The translations under genes were made by a program, and so were the position numbers. Below the pieces are notes generated by a model. The model was not told where the DNA came from. It searched no databases and saw only the letters and a program-made list of their open reading frames with translations. A stretch of DNA of 64,000 nucleotides from an uncultured Bacteroidales bacterium. Lineage in GTDB: Bacteria; Bacteroidota; Bacteroidia; Bacteroidales; FEN-979. Of this stretch, positions 8,863 to 18,632 are shown in pieces (the stretch's first letter is position 1; every line of letters starts with the position of its first letter). The DNA lies in the NCBI GenBank assembly GCA_903945175.1, contig CAJAUM010000070.1, forward strand, positions 43,595-107,594, written 5' to 3'.

Positions 8863-9646
8863 ACTCAATTTCCCCGTGATTGAAGTATCGCATTTCACCG
8901 CTGCGTGTTTCGACCATGAGCCGGCCAAGGTTATCGACCCCACCAATTTTTCCTTCCATTAAGGAGCCGGAGCAAATATATTTCCGCCATTGACCATACC
9001 CAAGCATAGATTCCTGATAATCCCTGTTTAGGTTATCAGGACCTTGTTCTCTCAAAGCATGGTATCGGATTTCAAGACATCGGCATACCTCCGGCAGCAC
9101 CTCCTTCAAGTCCATCTCCTTTCCACCTATTTGCATAAGTGAAACAGGATTTGGCAGGGTGGATGAAAACCGGATTTGATTGATATTGATCCCAATACCG
9201 GCAAGAGATGTTTCCAGGGAGATTCCCATTATTTTATGCTCAATCAGGATCCCTCCGATTTTTTTATTCCCGATATACAAATCATTGGGCCATTTAATGC
9301 TGATCCCCTGGGGATGACCGGAATTTGAATGAGCTGCAGTATTCGACCCGGCAGGTGAAATGTTGTTCAATAAAGTTCGGATAAAGTCGAGAACCCCAAG
9401 TGAAATCGCTTTATTTAACAGGAATTGCTGCTCAGGATCAATAAATCCGGGTTTCAGGATAACAGTGAATGTAAGGTTTTTTCCGGGTTCACTGATCCAT
9501 GAATGCCCATGCTGTCCCCGACCTGCAAATTGCTCATGAGCCCATATAATTGTTCCCTCCTCCACGGGTCCTCCTGAAAGCAACCTATTTGCATAGGCGT
9601 TGGTCGAGTCAACCCGGTCGAGTTCAAGGATGGTTTTACCGATCAT
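8834..9646 (-). CDS. birA: Biotin-[acetyl-CoA-carboxylase] ligase, monofunctional
   Basis: Attaches biotin to the lysine of carboxyl-carrier proteins through biotinyl-AMP. The class II catalytic domain is visible: DSTNAYANRLL, the biotinyl-AMP loop GRGQHGHSW, KWPNDLYIGNKKIGGILIE and GIGINI. There is no N-terminal helix-turn-helix, so it cannot act as the E. coli-type repressor. The ATG at 9646 (MIGKTILELDRVDSTNAY) matches the family start; the frame opens seven codons earlier. Its 3' end overlaps the convergent outer-membrane gene by 29 bases. Confidence 0.93.
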   Translation of the reverse strand: MIGKTILELDRVDSTNAYANRLLSGGPVEEGTIIWAHEQFAGRGQHGHSWISEPGKNLTFTVILKPGFIDPEQQFLLNKAISLGVLDFIRTLLNNISPAGSNTAAHSNSGHPQGISIKWPNDLYIGNKKIGGILIEHKIMGISLETSLAGIGININQIRFSSTLPNPVSLMQIGGKEMDLKEVLPEVCRCLEIRYHALREQGPDNLNRDYQESMLGYGQWRKYICSGSLMEGKIGGVDNLGRLMVETRSGEMRYFNHGEIEFTYYTSSQT

Positions 9647-9687
9647 GAGATGCAAGGTTAATATCATCCAGAGAAAATGATCTGCCG

Positions 9688-9720
9688 ATGATCAGGATTA
9701 TAACGGATTACCCTGATCAT
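9688..9720. repeat. Inverted repeat between birA and radC
   Basis: ATGATCAGG (9688-9696) and CCTGATCAT (9712-9720) form a perfect 9-bp inverted repeat with a 15-base loop in the divergent gap. There is no T tract on either side, so it is more likely an operator or stem-loop than a terminator. Confidence 0.35.
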
Positions 9721-9809
9721 TTAGTGTCATTGTCCGGGGTATTTTGTTTAAAAATATTTTCTTGACCGACAGCACCTTTCTATGGTTTGCCCGATTAAGC
9801 ATAAAAAAC

Positions 9810-10508
9810 ATGGAAACATACGAAAATCGAATTGCCATCAAAAACTGGGCGGAAGATGACCGTCCGCGTGAGAAATTACTGCTGAAAGGGCGGCAAAGTA
9901 TGAGTGATGCAGAGCTTCTGGCAATCCTCATCGGATCGGGAACAAAGCAGGACTCGGCGGTTGATTTGGCAAAAAACATCTTGCACCGGGCACACGACAA
10001 CCTGGCTGAGTTATCGAAAATGAGCATAAATGACCTGGTTACGGTGAAGGGTATCGGTAAGGGTCGGGCGACCACGATTCTGGCAGCCCTTGAACTGGGT
10101 CGGCGCAGAAATGAATCGGAGGTACTGGCCAGAGACAAAATAAAAACCAGCAGGGATGCCTATGAGATATTCCGAAGTACACTTGGAGACCGGCCGTATG
10201 AAGAATTCTGGATCATCCTGCTCAACAAGGCAAACAAAGTGTTGAAGAAGTGCAATATCAGCGAAGGAGGCATTTCGGGAACAGTGGTTGATCCAAAGAA
10301 AATTTTCAAAATCAGTCTCGATCATCATGCGTCATCTATCATTCTGGGTCATAATCATCCTTCAGGGGTCGTAACTCCAAGCGAAGCAGATCAACGGATT
10401 ACAAAAAAAATTTGCGAAGCAGGTGCCATGCTGGAGGTGACGGTGCTTGACCATCTGATCATCGGTGATGACAGCTATTATAGCTTCGCAGATGACGGGG
10501 CTTTGTGA
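9810..10508 (+). CDS. radC: RadC family JAMM-domain protein
   Basis: 232 residues with an N-terminal helix-hairpin-helix region (VTVKGIGKGRATTILAALELGRR) and a C-terminal JAMM metalloprotease-like domain with zinc motif GHNHPSG followed by SEAD. The start METYENRIAIKNWAEDDRPREK matches the family; the frame is open 22 codons upstream without similarity. The name reflects an old, withdrawn repair assignment and the cellular role is unsettled. Its 3' end overlaps the convergent deacetylase gene by 31 bases. Confidence 0.92.
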   Translation: METYENRIAIKNWAEDDRPREKLLLKGRQSMSDAELLAILIGSGTKQDSAVDLAKNILHRAHDNLAELSKMSINDLVTVKGIGKGRATTILAALELGRRRNESEVLARDKIKTSRDAYEIFRSTLGDRPYEEFWIILLNKANKVLKKCNISEGGISGTVVDPKKIFKISLDHHASSIILGHNHPSGVVTPSEADQRITKKICEAGAMLEVTVLDHLIIGDDSYYSFADDGAL

Positions 10509-11116
10509 AGACTATCAAATGTGTAACCCAAACGCGAAAAGTGTTCCAGAAATCGCGGGAGGGCATGCCTGGCCTTTTCCAAAGCCTTCAGGCTGTCGTG
10601 AAAAACGACAATAGAACCACAACAGGTATGATCAAGCACATTTTTCAAACATTGTTCCGGTGTAGTATTGCGGTGAAAATCGTAGCTAAGCACCGACCAA
10701 AGGATAAAACGGAAATCCTTCCGGAGAAGGAAATATTGCGAAGGTGTAAACCTCCCGTAAGGTGGCCTGAAGAGGTTTGTGCTGACATATTCCCGGCACC
10801 GGTAAACATCCTCGATGTAAGCGCCAGGTGACGTGTGCCATCCATTGAGATGATGAAATGTATGATTTCCGATCGCGTGTCCATCGGTTCTGACCATTTC
10901 GCAGAGATCAGGATGTTTTCGGATATTGTCACCAACCATGAAAAAGGTAGCAGTGGCGCTGAAGTTCCTAAGGATCCCAAGAATTTCCGGGGTGGCCTCC
11001 GGAATAGGGCCATCGTCGAATGTAAGGTATATCACCTTGGCGTCACCCGGAATGTCACACAGGAGGTATTCGGGGCTTAACCACCTGAAAAATAACGGCG
11101 TTCTGGCAGAAATCAT
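10478..11116 (-). CDS. Polysaccharide deacetylase (NodB/CE4 family)
   Basis: 212-residue single-domain CE4 esterase. Motif 1 is TFDDGP (catalytic base and metal aspartate), motif 2 is GNHTFHH with two metal histidines, and motif 3 is RPPYGRF; IVVFHDS supplies the late histidine. There is no signal peptide or membrane anchor, so it may act in the cytoplasm or leave by another route. Family members remove N-acetyl groups from glycans. Its start overlaps the stop of the DUF2723 gene upstream by four bases, implying translational coupling. Confidence 0.9.
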   Translation of the reverse strand: MISARTPLFFRWLSPEYLLCDIPGDAKVIYLTFDDGPIPEATPEILGILRNFSATATFFMVGDNIRKHPDLCEMVRTDGHAIGNHTFHHLNGWHTSPGAYIEDVYRCREYVSTNLFRPPYGRFTPSQYFLLRKDFRFILWSVLSYDFHRNTTPEQCLKNVLDHTCCGSIVVFHDSLKALEKARHALPRFLEHFSRLGYTFDSLHKAPSSAKL

Positions 11117-14100
11117 TGATTTGAAGGCTGATACACCTTTTCAACATATAAGTCGTAATATTTTTTCAGGGTTGCTTCGGTTTCTGCTGCCAGTTTGGCC
11201 TGTTTTGCCTCGCTGGTAATCACGCTGAGTCTTTGCATTGTAAAAACAGCTTCCTGAATGGTCATATCCATCGCCTTGAGATCCTTGTCAGGAAATGAAA
11301 AGAGATAGACCAGCTCTTCTGTCACTGTCTTGTTGAGCTCGGCAGCAATCTGGTTTGCTTTGGCCAGGTCGCCGGTTTTGTAATAACCACTGATGAGGGG
11401 TACCGTAAAGAAATCATAGGGGACGACCGACTCAGGCATCACTTCGAAACATTGATCCAACACGCGTCTGGCCGAATCCAATTTGCCTCCGCCAATCAGG
11501 GCGTCAGCAAGCCTTCCGAAGAGACTGCGCATGTTCATGACCATCCGGGCATTGGTTTCATCGATATAAACTCCGGGTTTATTCATGTTCCCCCATTTAA
11601 AACGGTTCATCAGATTATCGTACATCACATCGGTATTCACCTCGCCTACCTGCCCTTCAGTTGTTTTTGCCCGAACCGGAATTAACCTGTATGCAAGTCC
11701 TTCGAGATGAAAATATTTCTCAAGACCTATATAGGTATCAACACCAGTGGTCATTACAAAATAGACCGGACGTTCCCAATTGTTTGTGGCAAGCAGATCC
11801 AGGATCATGAGATTGGCCTTCTCAACACCCTGGGCTTTGATTTCCCAACGTATTGTATCGAGCCTGTCTGCCATCTTCGGTAAAATCGAACCCGTCTTCA
11901 TCAGGGCTGCAGCGTCATAGGTTACCATGAACTTCTTGGTTGGAAAGTAATCAATCATCCCAATCTGTGAAGTATTCATTTTCAACCTGGAATCATCCTG
12001 GGCCAGGATGCCAAAAAGCGCTTTTACATCTACATAGGTATTTTTAAGTCCCTCGTCCTCTATGAGATAGGTCACGTCATGGCTACCCTGGCGATATTTC
12101 TCCTTTGTGAGTGAGAATGGGACAGGATCTGAGTCGTACGCTTTGCGTTTCATCTGATCAATATACCATTCCGTGTTAAGCAGGCTGAGGTTGACCACGC
12201 GCACATCGGTACGGATTCCCTCCACCTCCTGGGCATACCAAAGAGGAAACGTATCATTGTCCCCGTTTGTGAAGAGGATGGCATTCGGAGCGCATGAATT
12301 CAGATAATTTTCGGCGATGGCCAATCCGGTATATCGGCCCGAGCGGTCATGGTCATCCCATCCCTGTTGTGCCATCAGGGTTACCACTCCCATCCCGAAC
12401 AGAAGGGAGAGGATCATGGCCATGTTTTTTCCGGTCAATTTACTAAGCCACTGCATGATCTGAATGATTCCAAGTCCGATCCAGATTGAAAAAGCGTAAA
12501 AGGAGCCGGCAAATGAATAATCACGTTCACGGGGCTGCGGTGAATGCGAGTTGAGATACAACACAATGGCGAGTCCGGTCATCAGGAAAAGCAAAAACAC
12601 CACCCATGCGCTGTGCTTGTCGTTTCGCAGGGTGTAAAATATGCCGATTAAACCAAGAAGAAGCGGCAGAAAATAGAAGTTGTTATCGCCTTTACTTTTG
12701 CGGCTCTCCGGAACATCCTGCGGGCCGAGTCTCATTGTATCGATAAATGGAATTCCGCTTTTCCAGTTTCCATCGAGTTTGTTGCCCATTCCCTGGATAT
12801 CATTTTGCTTTCCGGCAAAATTCCACATGAAATAGCGGTAATACATATGGACCAACTGGTAATTCCAGAAAAAAGCAAAATTTTCAGAAAACGTAGGCAG
12901 ATTCAGCGTTTCACTGCGTTCCCCTTGCTGCATCTGAACAGGTCTTCCCTTTACCTTTCCCCAGCGTATATATTCCTGCTCAAAACGTGGCTCTGACTGG
13001 TCCCACATCCGAGGAAAAATTGTTGTAAAACGTTCATCGTAGACCGGGATCACATTCTCCCGTTTATCTGTTACTAAATATTTCCCTGATTTGGTATCTT
13101 TTGCATACACCGGGTTCCCATCGGCCCTATCAACAACAGGGGCATTGTAATACTGTCCTTTGAGCAGTGGCCAGTCCCCGTATTGCTCCCGGTTCAGGTA
13201 GGCAAGCAGGTACATGGCATTTTCAGGATTGTTCTCATCGATGGGTGTATCGGCATTGCTGCGTATGACCAGCATCAGGAATGAAGAGTATCCGATAATA
13301 ATGAAGGTCAGGGCAAGGACAATGGCATTCCATACTGGTTTTCCCTTTTTGCTTGTATAATATAGACCCCAGATGATCAACCCGATAAGCAGCACGAAAT
13401 AAATCATGGTACCGGAGTTGAACGGAAGACCGATGGAATTGATGAAAAAAAGTTCAAAAAGTCCGGCCAATTTGATGATCCAGGGAATGATAAGGTACAT
13501 CACTACGGCCAAAATCAGGATTGACAGGATAGCCGTTACAACCATGCCTTTCCATCCGGGATTTGGATATTTTTTAAAATAATAGACGAATGTAATTGCC
13601 GGAATGGCGAGCAGGTTAAGCAGGTGAACCCCAATGGAGAGCCCCATCAGATAGGCGATCAGGATAAGCCAGCGATAGGCGTGCTTTTCATCGGCATGCT
13701 CCTCCCATTTAAAAATGGCCCAGACCACGATGGCCGTAAAGAAAGATGACATGGCATAAACTTCGCCTTCGACTGCCGAAAACCAGAATGAATCGGTGAA
13801 GGTATAAGCCAGGGATCCGACCAATGCAGCCCCCATGATCATCCACATTTTCTGATCAGTCATCTCTCCCTGTCGAAGGACAATTTTTTTTGCGATCAGG
13901 GTAATCGTCCAAAACAGGAAAAGTATCGTAAACCCACTGGAAAGTGCCGACATGGTATTGACCATTCGGGCAACATGCGTCACATCTCCGAAGGCAAACA
14001 GTGAAAAGAAACGGCCAATTATTTGAAAAAGCGGTGCCCCCGGCGGATGACCCACCTCCAGTTTAAACGCAGTTGAAATGTATTCTCCGCAATCCCAGAA

Positions 14101-14196
14101 GCTCATGGTAGGCTCGGAGGTGATAATGTATACGGCAGAGGCAATGGAAAACACGATCCAGCCGAGGATGTTGTTGATCTTTTTATAACTGTTCAT
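11113..14196 (-). CDS. DUF2723 multi-span membrane protein, glycosyltransferase-like
   Basis: 1027 residues. The N-terminal half has about a dozen membrane spans and begins with a conserved segment, SEPTMSFWDCGEYISTAFKL then GHPPGAPLF, that resembles the acidic-loop region of GT-C enzymes. The C-terminal 450 residues are soluble and include GDNDTFPLWYAQEVEGIRTDVRVVNLSLLNT and helical repeats. Family members in Bacteroidota are proposed O-mannosyltransferase-like enzymes, but this is not shown here. The frame opens 26 codons earlier; I chose MNSYKK at 14196 because a -7 box (TACCTTTG on this strand) lies at 14219-14226 inside the longer version. Confidence 0.85.
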   Translation of the reverse strand: MNSYKKINNILGWIVFSIASAVYIITSEPTMSFWDCGEYISTAFKLEVGHPPGAPLFQIIGRFFSLFAFGDVTHVARMVNTMSALSSGFTILFLFWTITLIAKKIVLRQGEMTDQKMWMIMGAALVGSLAYTFTDSFWFSAVEGEVYAMSSFFTAIVVWAIFKWEEHADEKHAYRWLILIAYLMGLSIGVHLLNLLAIPAITFVYYFKKYPNPGWKGMVVTAILSILILAVVMYLIIPWIIKLAGLFELFFINSIGLPFNSGTMIYFVLLIGLIIWGLYYTSKKGKPVWNAIVLALTFIIIGYSSFLMLVIRSNADTPIDENNPENAMYLLAYLNREQYGDWPLLKGQYYNAPVVDRADGNPVYAKDTKSGKYLVTDKRENVIPVYDERFTTIFPRMWDQSEPRFEQEYIRWGKVKGRPVQMQQGERSETLNLPTFSENFAFFWNYQLVHMYYRYFMWNFAGKQNDIQGMGNKLDGNWKSGIPFIDTMRLGPQDVPESRKSKGDNNFYFLPLLLGLIGIFYTLRNDKHSAWVVFLLFLMTGLAIVLYLNSHSPQPRERDYSFAGSFYAFSIWIGLGIIQIMQWLSKLTGKNMAMILSLLFGMGVVTLMAQQGWDDHDRSGRYTGLAIAENYLNSCAPNAILFTNGDNDTFPLWYAQEVEGIRTDVRVVNLSLLNTEWYIDQMKRKAYDSDPVPFSLTKEKYRQGSHDVTYLIEDEGLKNTYVDVKALFGILAQDDSRLKMNTSQIGMIDYFPTKKFMVTYDAAALMKTGSILPKMADRLDTIRWEIKAQGVEKANLMILDLLATNNWERPVYFVMTTGVDTYIGLEKYFHLEGLAYRLIPVRAKTTEGQVGEVNTDVMYDNLMNRFKWGNMNKPGVYIDETNARMVMNMRSLFGRLADALIGGGKLDSARRVLDQCFEVMPESVVPYDFFTVPLISGYYKTGDLAKANQIAAELNKTVTEELVYLFSFPDKDLKAMDMTIQEAVFTMQRLSVITSEAKQAKLAAETEATLKKYYDLYVEKVYQPSNQ

Positions 14197-14218
14197 GGAG
14201 AAAGGCATTGAAGCGCCG

Positions 14219-14226
14219 CAAAGGTA
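14219..14226 (-). promoter_or_regulatory. TAnnTTTG -7 box for the DUF2723 gene
   Basis: TACCTTTG on the minus strand lies 23 bases upstream of the chosen ATG. No convincing TTTG -33 element is at the right distance. A second box, TATTTTTG on the plus strand at 14248-14255, may serve gpmA. Confidence 0.4.
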
Positions 14227-14278
14227 GGAAAAATAGAGACATTTTTGTATTTTTGCCAGGTAACGAAAAACCACTCAC

Positions 14279-15025
14279 ATGAACAAACTTGTATTGATCC
14301 GCCATGGTGAAAGCACCTGGAATAAAGAGAACCGATTTACCGGATGGACAGATGTTGAATTATCGGAACGCGGAATAAAGGAGGCCATGGAGGCCGGAAA
14401 AATCCTGAAGAAGGAGGGTTTTGAATTTAAAATAGCCTATACCAGTTACCTCTCCCGCGCCCTCCGAACGTTGTGGCTCTTGCTTGAACAGATGGATCTT
14501 CAATGGATCCCGGTAGAGAAAACCTGGAGACTGAATGAAAAACATTACGGGGTACTCCAGGGATTGAACAAATCGGAGATGGCAGAAAAATATGGCGATG
14601 AGCAGGTTCTTATCTGGCGCAGAAGTTATGATGTGCGTCCTCCCGCGCTTGATATGGACGATCCACGTCATCCGCGCTTTGATCATCGTTACCGTGACCT
14701 CAACCCAAGAGACATCCCGGGAACTGAGGCGCTGAAGGACACTGTTGAACGTATCGTCCCCTATTGGCAGCAGGAGATGGCCCCTGCCCTTGCAAAACAC
14801 AAACAGGTGGTTGTTGCAGCCCATGGAAACAGCCTCCGTGGAATTCTGAAATATCTGAAAAACATTTCCGACGAGGATATTGTGGGAATTAACCTTCCGA
14901 CCGGCATTCCCTACGTTTTTGAATTCGACGAGCAAATGGTTCTGCAGAAGGACTATTTCCTGGGCGATCCCGACGTCATTAAAAAACTGATGGATGAGGT
15001 TGCCAACCAGGGCAAAAAGAAATAG
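14279..15025 (+). CDS. gpmA: 2,3-bisphosphoglycerate-dependent phosphoglycerate mutase
   Basis: Interconverts 3- and 2-phosphoglycerate in glycolysis. The 248-residue length is standard. [18 protein letters not shown] contains the phosphorylated histidine (about residue 9); the second catalytic histidine is in [22 protein letters not shown] and the RPP segment are typical. A plausible -7 box, TATTTTTG, is at 14248-14255, about 23 bases before the ATG. It converges with the REP-type transposase gene 10 bases downstream. Confidence 0.95.
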   Translation: MNKLVLIRHGESTWNKENRFTGWTDVELSERGIKEAMEAGKILKKEGFEFKIAYTSYLSRALRTLWLLLEQMDLQWIPVEKTWRLNEKHYGVLQGLNKSEMAEKYGDEQVLIWRRSYDVRPPALDMDDPRHPRFDHRYRDLNPRDIPGTEALKDTVERIVPYWQQEMAPALAKHKQVVVAAHGNSLRGILKYLKNISDEDIVGINLPTGIPYVFEFDEQMVLQKDYFLGDPDVIKKLMDEVANQGKKK

Positions 15026-15035
15026 CAAACATGCG

Positions 15036-15599
15036 TTAGTCTTCCATCATAAACGCCTTGATGGTACTTTCATCAACCCTTGTAAGCAGGTTGGCTGCAA
15101 GATTTTCATGTGAACCAAAGTATCCCTGTACTTTTTCTTTGGCTACCAAGGTCGGGCTGCTTGTAACGGTGGCCCTGAATGAGGAAAACCGGTAATTTGC
15201 AGGATGTTCAGTAACACCGTGCCGCCAGGGATTTTGATTGACATACCTGATCATCTCAAAAAAATATAGAAGATTCCTGATCTCCATCCGTTTGAGCTTG
15301 AATTTAAAAACCCGGCCCTCTTTTCCGTTGTGAATATTATAGCCTTTGGAATAGGCGTTGAACAACAGGGCAAACGGTTTGAAGAGACTCCCGGCTGCCT
15401 CGTCCCGGATCCGGATCAGCAAGTGAAGGTGATCGCTTAGCAAGCAATAGGCATACGTCTCCGCGATGGGGTAAATATGCACCTGGTATAGTTTCATAAA
15501 GAAGCGATAGGCCTCTTCGTTTTCAAACAGCGGGTCGCCGTTTTTTGCCCGGTTGTATACATGGTAATACTTTCCCGGTTCCAACAATGTTGTTTTCAT
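15036..15599 (-). CDS. REP-associated tyrosine transposase (Y1_Tnp, RAYT)
   Basis: 187-residue single-strand-type transposase related to IS200/IS605 TnpA. It begins with LEPGKYYHVYNRAKNG, has the metal-binding histidine pair in DHLHLLIR, and the catalytic tyrosine in MIRYVNQNPW. RAYTs are usually domesticated single-copy genes that act on nearby hairpin repeats. A short hairpin, AAGCAG-T5-CTGCTT, sits directly upstream of the start (15600-15616). No insertion-sequence ends or target duplications were found, so it is not called a complete IS. Confidence 0.85.
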   Translation of the reverse strand: MKTTLLEPGKYYHVYNRAKNGDPLFENEEAYRFFMKLYQVHIYPIAETYAYCLLSDHLHLLIRIRDEAAGSLFKPFALLFNAYSKGYNIHNGKEGRVFKFKLKRMEIRNLLYFFEMIRYVNQNPWRHGVTEHPANYRFSSFRATVTSSPTLVAKEKVQGYFGSHENLAANLLTRVDESTIKAFMMED

Positions 15600-15616
15600 A
15601 AGCAGTTTTTCTGCTT
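15600..15616. repeat. Small hairpin upstream of the RAYT gene
   Basis: AAGCAGTTTTTCTGCTT is a 6-bp perfect stem with a five-T loop abutting the transposase start codon. It could be a REP-like substrate for the RAYT or simple chance. Confidence 0.3.
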
Positions 15617-15657
15617 AATCGGAGGAAAAAGAAAAGGTGAGTGGATTGTTAATAACT

Positions 15658-18627
15658 TTACGGTTTAAACACCACCCCAAAGTTTTTCTTCCCGTCAATC
15701 TCAATACGAATAGGCTTTTCGAAGCGGATATGCCGGATATATTCGTCCTCATAAATGGCAGGTTGTGCATTGAGGTAATCCAGATCATAAAAACCCTCAT
15801 TGATGTAAGGGTTAATCGTGAAATAGCCCACCCTGAACGAAGTCAGGTTCTGGAAGAAGTGCGTCCCCTGGCTGGGGTCGATGCGGTAATGTTCAAGTCC
15901 CGATTCAACAATTAGACGGGCCGCGCTGATTTGCGGCCATTTCACAGGAATGCCAAGCCATGGATCGCTCGATCCCCAACGCCCTGGCCCAACAAGCACA
16001 TAAAACTTCTTCTCATGCAGGAATTTATCATTCAGATTCTCAAGAAGATGAGCGATCTCCATGCTTTTGGATGCATTAAACATGCTGGGTTTCACATACA
16101 CAAAATCGTAAATTCCCGTAATAATTCCATTGCCAAGTGCTGTATTCGAAATCATCAGGGCCTCATCCCTATTGATGGATTCTGGCTTGAGATCAATGGT
16201 TTCATCGCGGCCGGCAATCGGACGGATTTGCAGAAGGCTGAATACTTTTGGCTCTCCTTTAGGCATGTCAAGATTCACGGCAAATTCAATTTCGACCGGT
16301 TTGTTCATCTCACGCTGCCCTATCTCAAGGACCTCCTTCAAAATTTCAGCCAAAGGGAACGTGGCGTGGTTGAGCAACTGTGAAAAAGTGATGATCCGTT
16401 TCCCCTCTGCCATTGTTCCCTCCTTCAACTGATGGCTGTCATAATCAAAGGTAGAGGCGACCAGTTTCAAGGCATGGTCCGATTCCGCATCCTTGATACG
16501 AAGCTTCATCAGATTCACCGTTTCATCTATATCGGGAGTAAAACTTTCCGGCCTGAGATCAAGTGCATAGAAGAATTTCTGTGTTTCGCTCAGCGCAAGT
16601 TCAGGTGTTGAGAGTTGCAGGATTTTTTTGGGATATTTAGGTGAAAACCGGATGCCATTTCCCCCATCAACAATGTATTTGCCTAATCCATAGGCAATAT
16701 TCGCAATCCCATCATCCGGCTTTTCCGGGGCAATCGGATAAAAATTGATCGATCTCGCCACTCCGGAGATGGCCGGATAAAACCGGTCTCCATACTGCCG
16801 GCCTGTAACCTCCTGCAATACAATGCCCATCTTCTCCTCATCGATCATGTTCAGCGTTGCTGCCATATAGGATTTGCTGTCCTTGAAATAGGCCGAAGCA
16901 TACACACTCTTTATGGCTTCACTCAATTTGTCGATCATGACCCGCTCGTTGAATTTGATATTTGGGATCATGTAGGTGGAATATATTCCTGCAAATGGTT
17001 GATAATGTGAATCTTCCAGCAAACTTGATGATCGGATGGCAATTGGATTATTCACGCACGAAATAAAGCGATACAGATCTTCATGGATACGGAATGGCAA
17101 CCGTGATTTGACAAAACGCGTGAGTATTTCTTTATCACTGCGGTCGGAAAGGGCGATTTCATAAAGGTTGTTTTCCTCCATGAATTCATCAAAAATATCA
17201 GTACCCAATACAACAGTGCGGGGAATGGTAATAACGACCTCTTCATATTTATCGGTGAGGCGATTCCGCTTGATGAGCGAATCGAGAAAGGCCAGTCCGC
17301 GGGCTTTTCCCCCGATGGAGCCTTCGCCGATCCGTGCAAACTGGAGATATTCATCATACCGATCGCGGTCAAAATCGGCAATAACCCCTTTGGCCTTGTT
17401 AATCCGAAAAGCAGTGATGGCATCGAACAGATAACGTTTGGCCTGGTCCATATCATCGGAAAAGGAGGTAACCGATACCTCCCTGAACATTTCAGCAATC
17501 GGAAAAAGGGCACGGGCATTGAGCCATTTCGAAAAGTGATTGCGCTGCATGTGATAAAGCAACGAATAATCGGGGATTTCAAAAATTTTATCCTGAAGCG
17601 ATTTCAGATCAACGGCACGGGTGATCTCACGACCGTTTTTGGGATCGATGAAAATAAAATCACCAAACGAAAAATATTCTGTGATATAATTTCTTAATTC
17701 AATGGAGAGTGTTTTGGAATTCTTGTTCAGAAACCCGACTTTTAATTCATGGGCCAGTGATTCATATTCGATATCCGTCGACTGAAAAAGGATGGGCATG
17801 TATTGATCCTCATCGCGAACCTTTTCAACAAATTTAATCCCTGCGGTTTTATCGGTTTCGCCGGCCCGCATGAATGAAATATCGGTAATGATTCCCAGGA
17901 GGTTGTTTTTGTATTTTTCCCACATCTTCACGGCCTCCTCATAATTGGTCGCCAGCAGGATTTTTGTTCGCCCGCGCATCCTGAGCATCTTATTGTGCTC
18001 GTTCAATCCTTCGGCCATGAAGGTTTTCGACTGCTTGAGCAGGATCTTATAAATATTGGGGAGATAGGATGAGTAAAAACGGATGGAATCTTCAACCAAT
18101 AAAATGGCCTGCACCCCCTGCTTCACATCCTGGTCGATGTTCATTTTATCTTCAATCAACTTGATGATGGCAAGCAGGATGCCTGCATTTCCAAGCCAGC
18201 TGAATACATAATCGATGGCGCTCAAGTCTTTTTCGGCAAGTTTCAGGTTAACCTCGCGCGAAAAAGGGGTCAGCACGACGATCGGAATCTTGGGGTACTG
18301 CTTTTTGATGCGCATGGCCAAATCGAACGTGTCGGCCTTTTCAATGTTGAGCATCGAAATAACCAGCTCGATCCTTTTGTCCTCCAGCACCTCGAACGCC
18401 TCTTCTTCTGAAGTCACCTTCAGAAATTGCGGCGGGTAACGCAGGTTTAGTGAGACATATTCGAGGAAAATGGTTTCATCGATACGCCCATCCTCCTCCA
18501 ACATAAATGAATCATATGTACTGGAAATGAGGAGGATCTGGTAAATCCTCCGTTTCATCAGCAAATTAAACGAAGTATCAATGAAATAATACTTCTTTGG
18601 ATCGAGGGCATTTTGTGATCCCGGCAT
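15658..18627 (-). CDS. Receiver-like / PEP-pyruvate-binding (PPDK N-domain) protein
   Basis: 989 residues. Two receiver-like domains come first: about residues 25-140 (IYQILLISSTYDSF, ELVISMLNIEKADTFDLAM, IPIVVLTPFS) and about 170-330 (AILLVEDSIRFYSSYLPNIY, LGIITDISFMRAGETDKTAG, ILFQSTD). The second resembles true receivers; the first lacks the aspartate pocket. An ATP-grasp PPDK/PEP-synthase N-domain follows from about residue 440, with GSIGGKARGLAFLDSL and AIRSSSLLEDSHYQPFAG. The phospho-histidine swivelling domain and PEP-binding barrel of true PEP synthases are missing; instead there is a C-terminal GPGRWGSSDPWLGIPV module. A paralog lies at 25297-29166. It sits five bases after a ferritin-like gene, in line with the redox operon. 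Confidence 0.82.
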   Translation of the reverse strand: MPGSQNALDPKKYYFIDTSFNLLMKRRIYQILLISSTYDSFMLEEDGRIDETIFLEYVSLNLRYPPQFLKVTSEEEAFEVLEDKRIELVISMLNIEKADTFDLAMRIKKQYPKIPIVVLTPFSREVNLKLAEKDLSAIDYVFSWLGNAGILLAIIKLIEDKMNIDQDVKQGVQAILLVEDSIRFYSSYLPNIYKILLKQSKTFMAEGLNEHNKMLRMRGRTKILLATNYEEAVKMWEKYKNNLLGIITDISFMRAGETDKTAGIKFVEKVRDEDQYMPILFQSTDIEYESLAHELKVGFLNKNSKTLSIELRNYITEYFSFGDFIFIDPKNGREITRAVDLKSLQDKIFEIPDYSLLYHMQRNHFSKWLNARALFPIAEMFREVSVTSFSDDMDQAKRYLFDAITAFRINKAKGVIADFDRDRYDEYLQFARIGEGSIGGKARGLAFLDSLIKRNRLTDKYEEVVITIPRTVVLGTDIFDEFMEENNLYEIALSDRSDKEILTRFVKSRLPFRIHEDLYRFISCVNNPIAIRSSSLLEDSHYQPFAGIYSTYMIPNIKFNERVMIDKLSEAIKSVYASAYFKDSKSYMAATLNMIDEEKMGIVLQEVTGRQYGDRFYPAISGVARSINFYPIAPEKPDDGIANIAYGLGKYIVDGGNGIRFSPKYPKKILQLSTPELALSETQKFFYALDLRPESFTPDIDETVNLMKLRIKDAESDHALKLVASTFDYDSHQLKEGTMAEGKRIITFSQLLNHATFPLAEILKEVLEIGQREMNKPVEIEFAVNLDMPKGEPKVFSLLQIRPIAGRDETIDLKPESINRDEALMISNTALGNGIITGIYDFVYVKPSMFNASKSMEIAHLLENLNDKFLHEKKFYVLVGPGRWGSSDPWLGIPVKWPQISAARLIVESGLEHYRIDPSQGTHFFQNLTSFRVGYFTINPYINEGFYDLDYLNAQPAIYEDEYIRHIRFEKPIRIEIDGKKNFGVVFKP

Positions 18628-18632
18628 AGAAT

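Noticed and set aside
15036..15599. Complete IS200/IS605 insertion sequence
   Set aside because: No second ORF and no clear element ends; the protein resembles domesticated RAYTs.
15658..18627. Phosphoenolpyruvate synthase annotation
   Set aside because: Only the ATP-grasp domain is present; the phospho-histidine and PEP-binding domains needed for the reaction are missing.
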